64,000 nt of DNA from Streptomyces sp. AC558_RSS880 (GTDB lineage Bacteria > Actinomycetota > Actinomycetes > Streptomycetales > Streptomycetaceae). Shown here one piece after another: positions 40,934 to 52,274 of this stretch. The notes under the pieces are model-generated. The model was not told the origin of the DNA. It made no database searches and worked only from the letters and a program-made list of their open reading frames with translations. The number at the start of each line of letters is the position of its first letter. Positions within the stretch are counted from its first letter, which is position 1. The stretch spans positions 1-64,000 of the forward strand of contig NZ_JAGMUJ010000060.1 of assembly GCF_019049255.1 (NCBI RefSeq), read 5' to 3'. Position numbers and translations under genes: made by a program.

Positions 40934-41965
40934 CTAGGCGGTGCGGTTGGCCACGAAGTCGCAGAGGGCGTCGAGTGCCTCGTACGGTGCGCCGGACGGC
41001 AGCGCGTCGGCCAGCGCCGACCGCGCCCTGGCGAGTCGTTCGTCCATGAGCACGCGGGCCCGGTCCATCGCCTCGGACCGCCGGAGCAGGGTGAGCGCCC
41101 GCAGGTGCCGCTCCCCGCTCAGCCCCGCGGGATCGGACAGCAGGGTGCGCAACTCCTCGTCCTCGGGCCGTCCGCCGTCGAGCACGAGCAGGACGGGGAG
41201 ACTGGCCACCGCCACGGCGAGGTCCTTGCCCTGTTCCTTGCCGAGGTCCGCGGACGAGGAGGTGACGTCGAGCAGGTCGTCGGCGATCTGGAAGGCCACG
41301 CCCAGGTGTTCGCCGTACACCGCGAGCGCGTCGCAGACGCGGGCGGGCGCGCCCGCCTGGATGGCGCCGAGCCGCAGGGACAGCGATATCAGGGAGGCCG
41401 ACTTGTCGGAGACCACGTCGAAGTAGTGGGACATGTGGTTCTCGTCGAAGGCCGGGCCGACGAGTTCCCGCACCTGGCCCCGGACGAGACGCTCCGAGGC
41501 ATCGGCCTGAAGCGGTACCGCCTCGGGGGTCAGTCCCGCCGACATCTGGGCGGCCTTGGCGAGCAGCCAGTTGCCCGACCTGACAGCGACGGTGTTGCCC
41601 CAGCGGGCGTTGACGCTGCTCACCCCGTGGCGGGTGAGGGCCTCGTCCATGACGTCGTCGTGGTGGAGCGAGGCCGTGTGGACGAGTTCGGACAGCACGG
41701 CCGCCTCGATGACGCCCGGTGCCCGGGGATCGCCGAACTCGGCGCCGAGCAACGTGAGCAGGGGACGCAGGCGTTTGCCGCCGGCCGTGATCAGATGACC
41801 GACGACCGCCGCCAGGCGCGGATCGTCGGCCTCGCGTGCGCACTCCTGCAGCCGCGTCTCCACCTGCTCGAGACCTCGCAGGATGCGGCGCTCCAGACCC
41901 TTCTCCCGTACGGCGAGCCGGGTGATGAGCGATCGCCCCCGCCTCCTCGCAGTCAGCGCGGACAT
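40934..41965 (-). CDS. Polyprenyl diphosphate synthase (intact)
   Basis: A 343-residue trans-isoprenyl diphosphate synthase. The substrate lysine-arginine motif GGKRLRP, first Asp-rich motif HHDDVMDEA and second motif FQIADDLLDVTS are all intact. No bulky residue pair blocks chain growth just before the first motif (SLHHDD), consistent with a medium to long chain, though length cannot be fixed by eye. The ATG at 41965 follows GAGAGGACGTGC. About 156 bp upstream is the third good copy of the shared motif (42121-42140). No prenyltransferase is seen in the window; the product may serve a prenylated metabolite or quinone. The dead paralogue lies at 29949-30935. Confidence 0.94.
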   Translation of the reverse strand: MSALTARRRGRSLITRLAVREKGLERRILRGLEQVETRLQECAREADDPRLAAVVGHLITAGGKRLRPLLTLLGAEFGDPRAPGVIEAAVLSELVHTASLHHDDVMDEALTRHGVSSVNARWGNTVAVRSGNWLLAKAAQMSAGLTPEAVPLQADASERLVRGQVRELVGPAFDENHMSHYFDVVSDKSASLISLSLRLGAIQAGAPARVCDALAVYGEHLGVAFQIADDLLDVTSSSADLGKEQGKDLAVAVASLPVLLVLDGGRPEDEELRTLLSDPAGLSGERHLRALTLLRRSEAMDRARVLMDERLARARSALADALPSGAPYEALDALCDFVANRTA

Positions 41966-42843
41966 GCACGTCCTCTCCGAGTCGTGGACCGTTCCCGACG
42001 GTTCCTCCCACCGGAGCGTAGGAACGTCCTGTCGGGCCGGGGCGGGTCCACCGCTGATCCTGGCCGTAATCGGACATGGATCGACAGGAACCGGACGGCT
42101 GTCCGAAAAGAACGCCGGGGAACTGGCAGCAACCTGCCGTGATCGTGCGCCCGGCCGGCACCCGCGGCCTCGGGCCCGGCAGCGCCGCCGAACTGCCCGA
42201 AGCGGGGCCGCGGAACGAGTTCGCCCCGCATCGCAGGCCCGTCGGCCGACCGGGACGCCCGGCCTCCAGAGCGTCCGGGGCGTGTGGTCCGGGTCCTCGC
42301 CGTGTCGGTGTCGGGCTGTTCGAGGACGATCCGGTGCCGCGGCTCGCACTACGGTGAGTGACGCTCATCGGTTCCTGTCGTCAGGTCCGCGGCCGGCCGT
42401 GTCTGATCGGACGAGGTGCCGTACCACGCGAGGGTGGTGTCGACGAGGGGCGCGGCGACGGTGCGCTTGAGGCTCGAAGCAGCGGGTGGAGCGGTTGCGG
42501 GCGACGGCATCGGCACCGCTGTCCCGGGCGTTCCTCCCGGGTGCCGTGCCGTGCCGTGCCGTGCCGTGCCGTGCCGTGCGCGTGCGGCATGCGGACGGGC
42601 CCTGCCCACGGGCCGTGTCCGCGACCGCGGCGTGGGGCCTGCGCCGCGGCCGCATCCCTGCCGGGCCGGTGTTCCGCATCACTCGCGCGGTCCGCTTGTG
42701 GCCGGCCCGTCGGCCGTCGTCGCGAGCCCGGCTGTGCTCTCCAGGACGCCGTGGGCGCACGCAAGGCCGTCCGGTGTCGGTCCGGGTTCGGCTCCGGCTG
42801 TCACTTCCGGCTGTCGCTTCCGGCCTGCAAAGCGAGGTAGAAA
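41966..42843. other. Non-coding region with shared motif and pentamer repeat
   Basis: These 878 bases separate the polyprenyl synthase (minus) and the phosphatase gene (plus). The shared motif AACTGGCAGCAACCTGCCGT is at 42121-42140. A run of seven GTGCC pentamers is at 42541-42575. No credible gene was seen on either strand. This is the likely right border of the biosynthetic region. Confidence 0.5.
42541..42575. repeat. Seven tandem GTGCC pentamers
   Basis: The pentamer GTGCC is repeated seven times without interruption. A simple-sequence tract of this kind can vary in length by slippage. Confidence 0.85.
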
Positions 42844-45660
42844 TTGGTCATGGAAGGAGAGCGGTCATTCCGCCCGAACCGACGGTCGCGAGACCGCTTT
42901 GATCAACTCGGAACCGGCGGCTCGCGGCGCGGCCCGAAGCCGGGGCTGCGTTCACTGCTGAGCCCGCGCACCACGGCGGGGCAAGCGTTCCTGCTCCAGG
43001 TCGTCACCGTGTTGCTGCTGGTCGGAGCCGCGGTGGTGGCCTTGGTGGTCCAGGCCGACGGCGACAGCGGGAGAGAAGCCGAGCGCGTGTCGGTGACGGC
43101 GGCCGAATCCTTCGCGAACGCTCCGGGCACGGCCGAGGCGCTGGACGCCCGGAATCCGACAGCCGTCCTCCAGCCGCGTGCCGAAGCGGCCCGGCAGAGG
43201 GCGGGCGTGGACTTCATCGTGGTCATGAACACCGAAGGTGTCCGTCTCACCTACCCCGATCCGAAGGAGATCGGGAAGAAGTTCGTCGGCGCCATCGAAC
43301 CGGCGCTGGAAGGCCGCACCGTCGTCGAGCGGGCCGGCGGACCGGCGCTGCCCACAGGCGAAGGAGACGCCGTGCAGGCCGTGGTCCCGGTGACCGGTGC
43401 CGACGGCTCCGTGGTCGGCCTGGTGTCCGCGGGGATCACGGTGGAGAACGTGGGCGACATGGTCGACCGGCAACTGCCGATCATCCTCGCCGCCGGCGCG
43501 GCCGCCCTCGTGCTGTCCACCGCGGGGGCGGCACTGGTGTCGGGCCGGCTGTGGCGGCAGACGCGCGGCATGGGCCCGGAGGAGATGACCCGGATGTACG
43601 AACACCACGACGCGGTGTTGCACGCCGTGCGGGAGGGCGTACTGATCACCGGGGCGGAAGGGCGGGTGCTGCTGGTCAATGACGAGGCCCGACGGCTGCT
43701 GGACCTCCCGGCGAACGCGGAGCGGCGCCGGGTGGCGGACCTGGGGCCGGACGAGGAGACGGCGCGGCTGCTGGCGTCGGACGAGCCGGTCACGGACGCG
43801 GTGCGTCTGGTCGGGGACCGGCTGCTGGCGGTGAACAAACGGTCCACGGCCCCGTACGGGGGCCGGGCGGGCAGCGTGGTGACGCTTCGGGACACCACGG
43901 AGCTGGCGACGGTGACGGGGCGGGCGGAGGTGGCACGGGAGCGGCTGAAGCTGCTGTACGAGGCGGGGGTACGGATGGGCACCACGCTGGATGTGACGCG
44001 TACCGCTCAGGAACTGGCGGAGGTGTCCGTGCCGAGGTTCGCCGACGTCGTCACCGTGGAGCTGTGGGATTCCGTCCTGCGGGGCGAGGAGCCGCCCGGC
44101 GGGGGCACCGAGTTGCGGCGCACCGTCGTCCACGGCCGGGAGGGTGACTACGGCCTCTCTCCCGTCGGCGAGCTGATCCGGTTCTCGCCCGGCGGCCCCG
44201 GCGTCGCCGCGGCGGCCGACTGCCGAGCGGTCCTGGAGACGGATCTGAGGACGTCCGACGGCTGGTGGGCACAGGACCCCGAGCGCGGGCGGCGGGTGCT
44301 GGAACGGGGAGTCCACTCCCTCGTCGTGGCGCCGATGCGGGCGCGGGAGGCACTGCTGGGAGTGGCCCACTTCTGGCGGGCGGACGCCTCCGCACCGTTC
44401 GAGGAGGAGGACAAGACCTTCGCCGAGGAGCTGACCGCCCGTGCGGCGACCGCCATCGACAACGCCCGCCGTTACACCCGCGAGCACACCATGGCCGTCA
44501 CCCTGCAGCGCAGCCTCCTGCCCCGGGGCATGCCCGAGCAGAACGCGCTGGAGGCGGCCTACCGGTACCTGCCGGCCCGGGCGGGGGTGGGGGGCGACTG
44601 GTTCGACGTCATCCCCCTGTCCGGCGCCCGTGTGGCGCTGGTCGTCGGCGACGTCGTCGGCTACGGCCTGCACGCCGCGGCCACCATGGGTCGGCTGCGC
44701 ACCGCCGTGTACAACTTCTCCACCCTGGACATGCCGCCCGACGAGCTGCTGAGCCATCTGGACGAGCTGGTGGCCCACATCGACACCCACGAGGCCGCCG
44801 CCGCGGAGCAGGACGGGCAGGAGATCACCGGGGCCACGTGCCTGTACGCCGTCTACGATCCCGTCTCCGGGCAGGTGACCGCCGCCACCGCCGGCCACCC
44901 GGGGCCCGCGGTCGTCCGTCCGGACGGGAACGTGACCTTTCCCCGCCTGCCGGTCTCCCCGCCGCTGGGCCTGGGCGCGGCCCTGCCCTTCGAGGCGGCG
45001 GAGCTGACCCTGCCCGAGGGCTCGAAACTGGTGCTCTACACCGACGGGCTGATCCGGGACCGCTACCGCGACCCGGACACCGGCCTGGAGGCACTGAGCG
45101 CCGCCCTGACCGGGCCCGACCGCACCCCGGAGGCCCTCTGCACGGCGGTGATCGAGGCCATGCTGCCCGACCGGCCGAGCGACGACATCGCGTTGCTCGT
45201 GGCCCGCACGCGTCGCCTCGCCCCCTCGGACTTCGCCGAGTGGGACGTGGCCCGCGACCCCGCGGCGGTGGCGCCGGTCCGCGCCGCCTGCGCCCGGCAA
45301 CTGGCGGACTGGGGTCTGGAGGACATCAGCTTCACCACCGAGCTGATCCTCAGCGAGCTCATCACCAACGCCGTTCGCTACGGCGGCGACCCGATCACCG
45401 TGCGGCTGGTGCGCGGCCGGAACCTGATCTGCGAGGTGTCCGACGGCAGCAGCACCTCACCACGTCTGCGCCGGGCCAAGACCACCGACGAGGGCGGCCG
45501 CGGCCTGTTCCTCGTCGCCCAGTACGCCGAGCGCTGGGGCACCCGCTACACCCCTGCGGGCAAGGTCATCTGGACGGAGCAGTCCCTTCACGGCGGTGCG
45601 GCGGAACCCAGTGACTTCGGCGCCACCCTGCTCGACCAATGGAACGACGAAACCCTCTGA
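42844..45660 (+). CDS. Membrane sensor SpoIIE-type serine phosphatase with PAS, GAF and ATPase domains
   Basis: A protein of about 938 residues. In order: cytoplasmic leader, transmembrane helix (about 53-70), extracytoplasmic Cache-like sensor (about 75-205, including VVMNTEGVRLTYPDP), second helix (about 212-235), PAS domain (about 250-355), GAF domain (about 370-545), SpoIIE/PP2C phosphatase (about 555-770; GGDWFDV, VVGDVVGYG, LVLYTDGL), and a C-terminal anti-sigma-factor-like HATPase (about 800-915; ELITNAVRYG, DEGGRGLFLV). Such proteins control sigma factors through partner switching. The TTG at 42844 has GAGG six bases upstream; ATG 42850 is the alternative. The gene is probably not part of the cluster. 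Confidence 0.92.
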   Translation: MVMEGERSFRPNRRSRDRFDQLGTGGSRRGPKPGLRSLLSPRTTAGQAFLLQVVTVLLLVGAAVVALVVQADGDSGREAERVSVTAAESFANAPGTAEALDARNPTAVLQPRAEAARQRAGVDFIVVMNTEGVRLTYPDPKEIGKKFVGAIEPALEGRTVVERAGGPALPTGEGDAVQAVVPVTGADGSVVGLVSAGITVENVGDMVDRQLPIILAAGAAALVLSTAGAALVSGRLWRQTRGMGPEEMTRMYEHHDAVLHAVREGVLITGAEGRVLLVNDEARRLLDLPANAERRRVADLGPDEETARLLASDEPVTDAVRLVGDRLLAVNKRSTAPYGGRAGSVVTLRDTTELATVTGRAEVARERLKLLYEAGVRMGTTLDVTRTAQELAEVSVPRFADVVTVELWDSVLRGEEPPGGGTELRRTVVHGREGDYGLSPVGELIRFSPGGPGVAAAADCRAVLETDLRTSDGWWAQDPERGRRVLERGVHSLVVAPMRAREALLGVAHFWRADASAPFEEEDKTFAEELTARAATAIDNARRYTREHTMAVTLQRSLLPRGMPEQNALEAAYRYLPARAGVGGDWFDVIPLSGARVALVVGDVVGYGLHAAATMGRLRTAVYNFSTLDMPPDELLSHLDELVAHIDTHEAAAAEQDGQEITGATCLYAVYDPVSGQVTAATAGHPGPAVVRPDGNVTFPRLPVSPPLGLGAALPFEAAELTLPEGSKLVLYTDGLIRDRYRDPDTGLEALSAALTGPDRTPEALCTAVIEAMLPDRPSDDIALLVARTRRLAPSDFAEWDVARDPAAVAPVRAACARQLADWGLEDISFTTELILSELITNAVRYGGDPITVRLVRGRNLICEVSDGSSTSPRLRRAKTTDEGGRGLFLVAQYAERWGTRYTPAGKVIWTEQSLHGGAAEPSDFGATLLDQWNDETL

Positions 45661-46049
45661 CGAGGACGGTGCCCGGGCCGGACCCCGGGGTTTCGTGTGC
45701 CGGCACGAGTCCGGTGCTCGTTCGCGGCGGACGGGCCGCTGCCGTACAGCTCCGTCACGAGGGCCTGTGCGTCGGCGGACCCCACACACGGCCCACCACC
45801 GGCACCGGACCGGAGCGCGGCCGCGCGTGAGGGCTGTGCGCGCCGGGCCCGGATCACCACGTCGCTGACGCCGGTGGTGGCGTCGAGCCACAGCGCCCGA
45901 GCCACAGCGCCCGAGCCACAGCGCCCGAGCCACAGCGCCCGAGCCGCAGCGCCCGAGCCACAACGCCCGGGTACCGGCCGCCGCCGCGGCCGACGGCTGC
46001 TCGTCCCGGCCGCAGGACACCCGGTGCGGCGAGTGGCCTGCCTCCCGGG
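45661..46049. other. Convergent gap with 14-bp tandem repeat
   Basis: This stretch of 389 bases lies between the phosphatase and the Gly/Ser/Cys-rich gene. It contains six tandem copies of a 14-bp unit (45884-45967). No gene was seen. Confidence 0.5.
45884..45967. repeat. Six tandem copies of a 14-bp unit
   Basis: The unit CGAGCCACAGCGCC is repeated six times; copies five and six each have one change. It lies 83 bp downstream of the Cys-rich gene stop on the minus strand. It is probably a variable-number tandem repeat. Confidence 0.85.
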
Positions 46050-46406
46050 TCAGCAGGAACTGCCGCAGGACGACGAACTGCTGCCGCACGACGAGGAACC
46101 ACCGCACGACGAGGAACTGCCGCAGGACGAGGAACCGCTCCCGCAGGACGACGAACCGCCGCTGGAGCAGCCGCTCGACGAACCTCCGCCCGTGCCCGTC
46201 TCCCACCAGGACGAGTGGGCGAAGGAGCCGCCGGCGCCGTGCGCCGACGTTCCGCCGTGCGGGCCGGTCCCGGCACCCGAGCCGAGCGCGGTCGCCCGCG
46301 TGCCCAGATCGTCCCAGGCGCGGCGCCACGCCCGGCGCACCATCCAGGTGACCACCGTGACGAGCGCCAGTACGCACCCGCCCACCCCCACGAACACGAT
46401 CAGCAT
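46050..46406 (-). CDS. Small membrane protein with Gly/Ser/Cys-repeat tail
   Basis: A 118-residue protein with a single N-terminal transmembrane helix (MLIVFVGVGGCVLALVTVVT), a basic stop-transfer segment (RRAWRRAW), a Gly/His-rich middle and a low-complexity tail of about 40 residues made only of Gly, Ser and Cys, with Cys spaced every four to six residues. The ATG at 46406 follows AAGGGGGG. The tail recalls metal-binding or cross-linking repeats, but no function is known. The clean start, strong ribosome-binding site and hydrophobic helix argue that it is real. Confidence 0.7.
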   Translation of the reverse strand: MLIVFVGVGGCVLALVTVVTWMVRRAWRRAWDDLGTRATALGSGAGTGPHGGTSAHGAGGSFAHSSWWETGTGGGSSSGCSSGGSSSCGSGSSSCGSSSSCGGSSSCGSSSSSCGSSC

Positions 46407-46708
46407 GACGTCCCCCCTTCCGCCGGGCCCGCGCACCGACTGCCCGCAGGATGCCCCGCGTTCCGGTGACCCGAAGCGGCCTTTGAGCAAGTCCAGAGCT
46501 TCGGCTCCCCCCGCGGCGACGCCGGTCTGCCGCCCGCGGTCCGGAGCGGCACGACGGAGCGCGCCCCGGTCACCCGTATGCCATGCCGTCCAGGGGCTTG
46601 AGACGGTGCTTCCCGGATACTTGGTGGGGCGAGCGCGGACGAGTCGCGCCCGGTGCCGCGCCACGCGACCACCGGTGACGGCGAGGAGACGGGCAGGGTC
46701 CTGAGTCG
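46407..46708. other. Divergent intergenic region
   Basis: These 302 bases lie between the Cys-rich membrane protein (minus) and the SRPBCC protein (plus). No gene, strong hairpin or repeat was noticed. Confidence 0.4.
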
Positions 46709-47221
46709 ATGAGCACCACCGAAGAGTCGATCGACATCGACGTCCCGGTCCATGTGGCGTACAACCAGTGGACGCAGTTCAGGACGTTCCCCCGCTTCAT
46801 GGACGGCGTCAGACGCGTCGACCAGATCCAGGCGGCGACGACCCACTGGGTGATCCGGTTCGGCCCGAGGACGTACGAGTACGACGCGGAGATCGTGGAA
46901 CAGGTCCCGGACCGGCTGGTCCGTTGGGAGGTCCGCGACGAACCCCGGCACACCGGCACGGCGACCTTCGAAGGACTCGACGCGGGCCACTGCCGGGTGA
47001 CCCTGCGCGTCGACCTGCGGCCCGGGGGAGTCGTGAGGCGGGCGGCGGCCGCACTCGGCGTCGCCCGCCGTGCGGTCCGCACCGCTCTGACGTCCTTCAA
47101 GGAGTTCACCGAGGGGCAGGGCCGCGAGACCGGCGCCTGGCGCGGCGAGATCAGCAAGGGCCACGTCCAGCCCACCGAGGGCCGGAGCCGTCCCCACGTA
47201 CCGACCTGGCCGACCGGCTGA
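46709..47221 (+). CDS. SRPBCC (START-like) family protein
   Basis: A 170-residue protein with the SRPBCC/polyketide cyclase pattern: ESIDIDVPVHVAYNQWTQFR, then TFPRFMDGVRRV, a central GPRTYEYDAEIVEQVPDRLV strand pair, and the long C-terminal helix FKEFTEGQGRETGAWRGEI. The family forms a hydrophobic cavity for lipids, polyketides or other small ligands; this subgroup is common in actinobacterial chromosomes and the role is unknown. It lies 74 bp upstream of the molybdopterin oxidoreductase and may be co-transcribed with it. There is no sign of a link to the PKS cluster. Confidence 0.85.
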   Translation: MSTTEESIDIDVPVHVAYNQWTQFRTFPRFMDGVRRVDQIQAATTHWVIRFGPRTYEYDAEIVEQVPDRLVRWEVRDEPRHTGTATFEGLDAGHCRVTLRVDLRPGGVVRRAAAALGVARRAVRTALTSFKEFTEGQGRETGAWRGEISKGHVQPTEGRSRPHVPTWPTG

Positions 47222-47295
47222 CCGGCCCGTCCGCCCGGCCGGACCGGGGGCCGCGTGCGGGCGCCGGGGGCACGACACGGAGCGAGGAGAGCACG

Positions 47296-49638
<2,343 letters not shown>

Positions 49639-49961
49639 TCCCGGCCGCACCGCCCGGCGGTGAGCGGGTGCCGGAAGACCCGTACGTCCTGGTCCGCGCC
49701 GATGCGGTGCGGCGCGGTACGGACGGGACGGCGTTGCCACCGAGTCCGCCCCTCTGTTGACAGGACGTCACACCACTCTCATCATGGGAGCGCTCCCATC
49801 GGCGGGTTCCGCCGCGCGACGCCCGTGCACGACCGCACCGCATCCACGCACCGTTTCCTGTGCCGCCGGCGCGGAACGTCCTGCTGCCGCACCGGTACTC
49901 AGCCTGTCCGGCCGCAGGGCCCGGCACCCGCCGCCCCGCCGGACCCCGAGGGAGGATCCCC
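49639..49961. promoter_or_regulatory. Promoter region of the glycosidase gene
   Basis: A TTGACA element at 49757-49762 and CATCAT at 49780-49785, 17 bp apart, resemble -35 and -10 boxes. The perfect 14-bp palindrome at 49785-49798 begins at the end of the -10 box, so a bound repressor would block transcription. The rest of the 323-bp gap holds no gene. Confidence 0.6.
49785..49798. promoter_or_regulatory. CebR-type operator
   Basis: TGGGAGCGCTCCCA is the known consensus palindrome of CebR, the LacI-family repressor of cello-oligosaccharide use in Streptomyces. It sits directly behind a -10-like box and ahead of a gene with a cellulose-binding domain, which fits the regulator's role. Confidence 0.88.
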
Positions 49962-52094
49962 ATGTCCTTGCCGCAGAGACCCGGCCGGCCGACCGGTACC
50001 GGCACCCGCCACCTCGCGCGCGCCGCCGCCGCCCTGGCCGCCGCGCTCGCCCTGCTGGCCCCGCTGAACGCCGCCGGTACCGCGTCGGCCGCCGCTCCCG
50101 GGACCGCCGCCGCGGACGTCGACGTCCGGGTCAACACGCAGGCGTCGCTGGGCCGCATGCCCGACACCGCACGCGGAGTCAACGCGGCCGTCTGGGACTC
50201 GCACATGAACGATCCCGAGGTCGCCGGCCTGATGAAGGCGGCCGACGTCGGGGCGATGCGCTACCCCGGCGGCTCGTACGCGGACATCTACCACTGGGAG
50301 ACGCACACGGCGCCCGGCGGATACGTCGCACCCGGCACCGACTTCGACTCCTTCATGGGCACCGTCCGGGCCACCGGCGCCCAGCCGATCCTGATCGCCA
50401 ACTACGGCTCCGGCACGCCCGAGGAGGCGGCCGGCTGGGTCCGGTACGCCAACGTCACCAAGGGGTACGACGCGCGGTACTGGGAGATCGGCAACGAGAT
50501 CTACGGCAACGGCCACTACGGCAACGGCTGGGAGCACGACGAGCACGAGGACAAGAGCCCCCGGGAGTACGCCCGTCAGGTCCGCGCCTACGCCGAGGCC
50601 ATGAAGGCCGTCGACCCCACCATCAGGATCGGCGCGGTGCTCACCACCCCGGGCCACTGGCCGGACGGCGTCGTCGGCGAAGGCGATCCGGGCGACTGGA
50701 ACCACACCGTGCTCTCCGAAGTCACCGACGTCATCGACTTCGTGAGCGTCCACTGGTACGCGGGCGGCGCCGACACCACCGCCGAGGACGCCATGACGAG
50801 GCTGACCAGGCTGCCCGGTGAACTGCGGGAGGTGCGCAACCAGATCGACCGGTACGCGGGCGTCGACTCGCCGCGCATCGGCATCGCCCTCACCGAGATC
50901 AACACCAACACCGGCGGCGCCATGCTCACCGCCCGCCCCAACGGGCTGTTCACCGCCGACGCGTTCATGACGGCCCTGGAGAACGGCGTGTTCACCGTCG
51001 ACTGGTGGAACACCCACAACGGCGCGGGCCGGATCACCACCGTCGACGGCGAGACCGACTACGGCGACATGGGGATGCTCTCCAGCGGCGCCTGCACCGG
51101 TGACGTCTGCGAGCCGGCGCCCAACACGCCGTTCCACCCCTACTACGGCATGAAGATGACCAGCGAACTGGGCACCGCGGGCGACACCCTGGTCGCCGCC
51201 GCCTCCTCCGCGCAGGACGTCTCCGCCCACGCCGTGCACCGTCGCGACGGACGTCTGAGCGTCCTGCTCGTCAACAAGGACCCGGACGCCGCCCGGACCG
51301 TGGACCTCGAGTACGCGGGCTTCACCCCGTCCGCCGCCGCACCCGAGGTCAGCCGTTACGCGCGCGGCGACAGCGACGTCACCGACGTCACCGACGGCGC
51401 GGCGTCCGCCTCCCGGGTCACCGTGCCGCCGTACGGGATGCTCACGCTCACCCTCACCCCGCAGGCCGGCACCGGGCCGGGCGCCTCCGACGCCGGGGCC
51501 CCGGGGACGCCGCGGCTGGAGACGGCGACCGACACCACCGCGCGCCTGTCCTGGGAGGGCGCGGCGGGCGCCACCCGCTACCTGGTCCAGGCGCGCGACG
51601 GCGCGCACACCCACGTGGTGGGCGAGACCACCGGCACGTCCGTGACCCTGCGGAACCTGCCCCCGGGCAGCACCCACACGGTCAACGTGCTGGCGGCCGA
51701 CGCCGCGGGCCGGCTCTCCGCACCGTCCGCTCCGCTGACCTTCACCACCGGCACTCCGCCGGACGCCCCCTGCGCGGTGACCTACCACCGCGACACGAGC
51801 TGGGGCAACGGCTTCGTGGCCACGGTCACCGTCCGGAACCTCTCGGACACCCCGGTCACCGGCTGGACCGTGGACTGGGACTGGCCGACCGACCGTCAGA
51901 CGGTGTCCTCCGGCTGGAACGCCACGTTCCACCAGAACGGCACGCATGTGCGGGTGACCGCCCCCGAGGGGGCCGGGCCGCTGGCCCCGGACGGGGGGTC
52001 GACGGCCTCGTTCGGCTTCGTCGGCGCCAACGACGGGCCCAACCCGCAGCCGACGGTCTTCCGCCTCAACGGCGCCGTCTGCTCGGGAGGCTGA
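49962..52094 (+). CDS. Secreted arabinofuranosidase-like glycosidase with Fn3 and CBM2 domains
   Basis: A 710-residue secreted protein. The ATG follows GGGAGGATCCCC. The signal peptide (about 1-45) has a basic start, LARAAAALAAALALLAPLNA and an ASAAA cleavage region. The catalytic (beta/alpha)8-type domain (about 60-480) includes YWEIGNEIYG, whose Asn-Glu is the usual acid/base pair of clan A glycosidases, and ALTEINTN with the likely nucleophile Glu. A fibronectin type III domain (about 510-600) and a C-terminal family 2 carbohydrate-binding module (about 605-710; SWGNGFVATVTVRN, GWTVDW) follow. It resembles alpha-L-arabinofuranosidases. The CebR box upstream indicates induction by cellulose breakdown products. 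Confidence 0.9.
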   Translation: MSLPQRPGRPTGTGTRHLARAAAALAAALALLAPLNAAGTASAAAPGTAAADVDVRVNTQASLGRMPDTARGVNAAVWDSHMNDPEVAGLMKAADVGAMRYPGGSYADIYHWETHTAPGGYVAPGTDFDSFMGTVRATGAQPILIANYGSGTPEEAAGWVRYANVTKGYDARYWEIGNEIYGNGHYGNGWEHDEHEDKSPREYARQVRAYAEAMKAVDPTIRIGAVLTTPGHWPDGVVGEGDPGDWNHTVLSEVTDVIDFVSVHWYAGGADTTAEDAMTRLTRLPGELREVRNQIDRYAGVDSPRIGIALTEINTNTGGAMLTARPNGLFTADAFMTALENGVFTVDWWNTHNGAGRITTVDGETDYGDMGMLSSGACTGDVCEPAPNTPFHPYYGMKMTSELGTAGDTLVAAASSAQDVSAHAVHRRDGRLSVLLVNKDPDAARTVDLEYAGFTPSAAAPEVSRYARGDSDVTDVTDGAASASRVTVPPYGMLTLTLTPQAGTGPGASDAGAPGTPRLETATDTTARLSWEGAAGATRYLVQARDGAHTHVVGETTGTSVTLRNLPPGSTHTVNVLAADAAGRLSAPSAPLTFTTGTPPDAPCAVTYHRDTSWGNGFVATVTVRNLSDTPVTGWTVDWDWPTDRQTVSSGWNATFHQNGTHVRVTAPEGAGPLAPDGGSTASFGFVGANDGPNPQPTVFRLNGAVCSGG

Positions 52095-52274
52095 CGCCCG
52101 GCCCGCCCGGGGGCCGGTGGCAGGGTGACCTGCCCCCCGGGCGGGCCGGTCTCCCCGCGGGGTGAAGGGCGTACGACCATCCGGCGGCCGTCCGAGTGGC
52201 GCGCCCGGCGCGGTGGTGTGCATGGTGTGGTCCGGGACGTGTGGGACGGTCCACCCACGGAGGAGGCACGGAGC

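Noticed and set aside
45884..45967. Tandem repeats considered as a CRISPR array
   Set aside because: Units of 14 bp are contiguous with no spacers and there are no cas genes.
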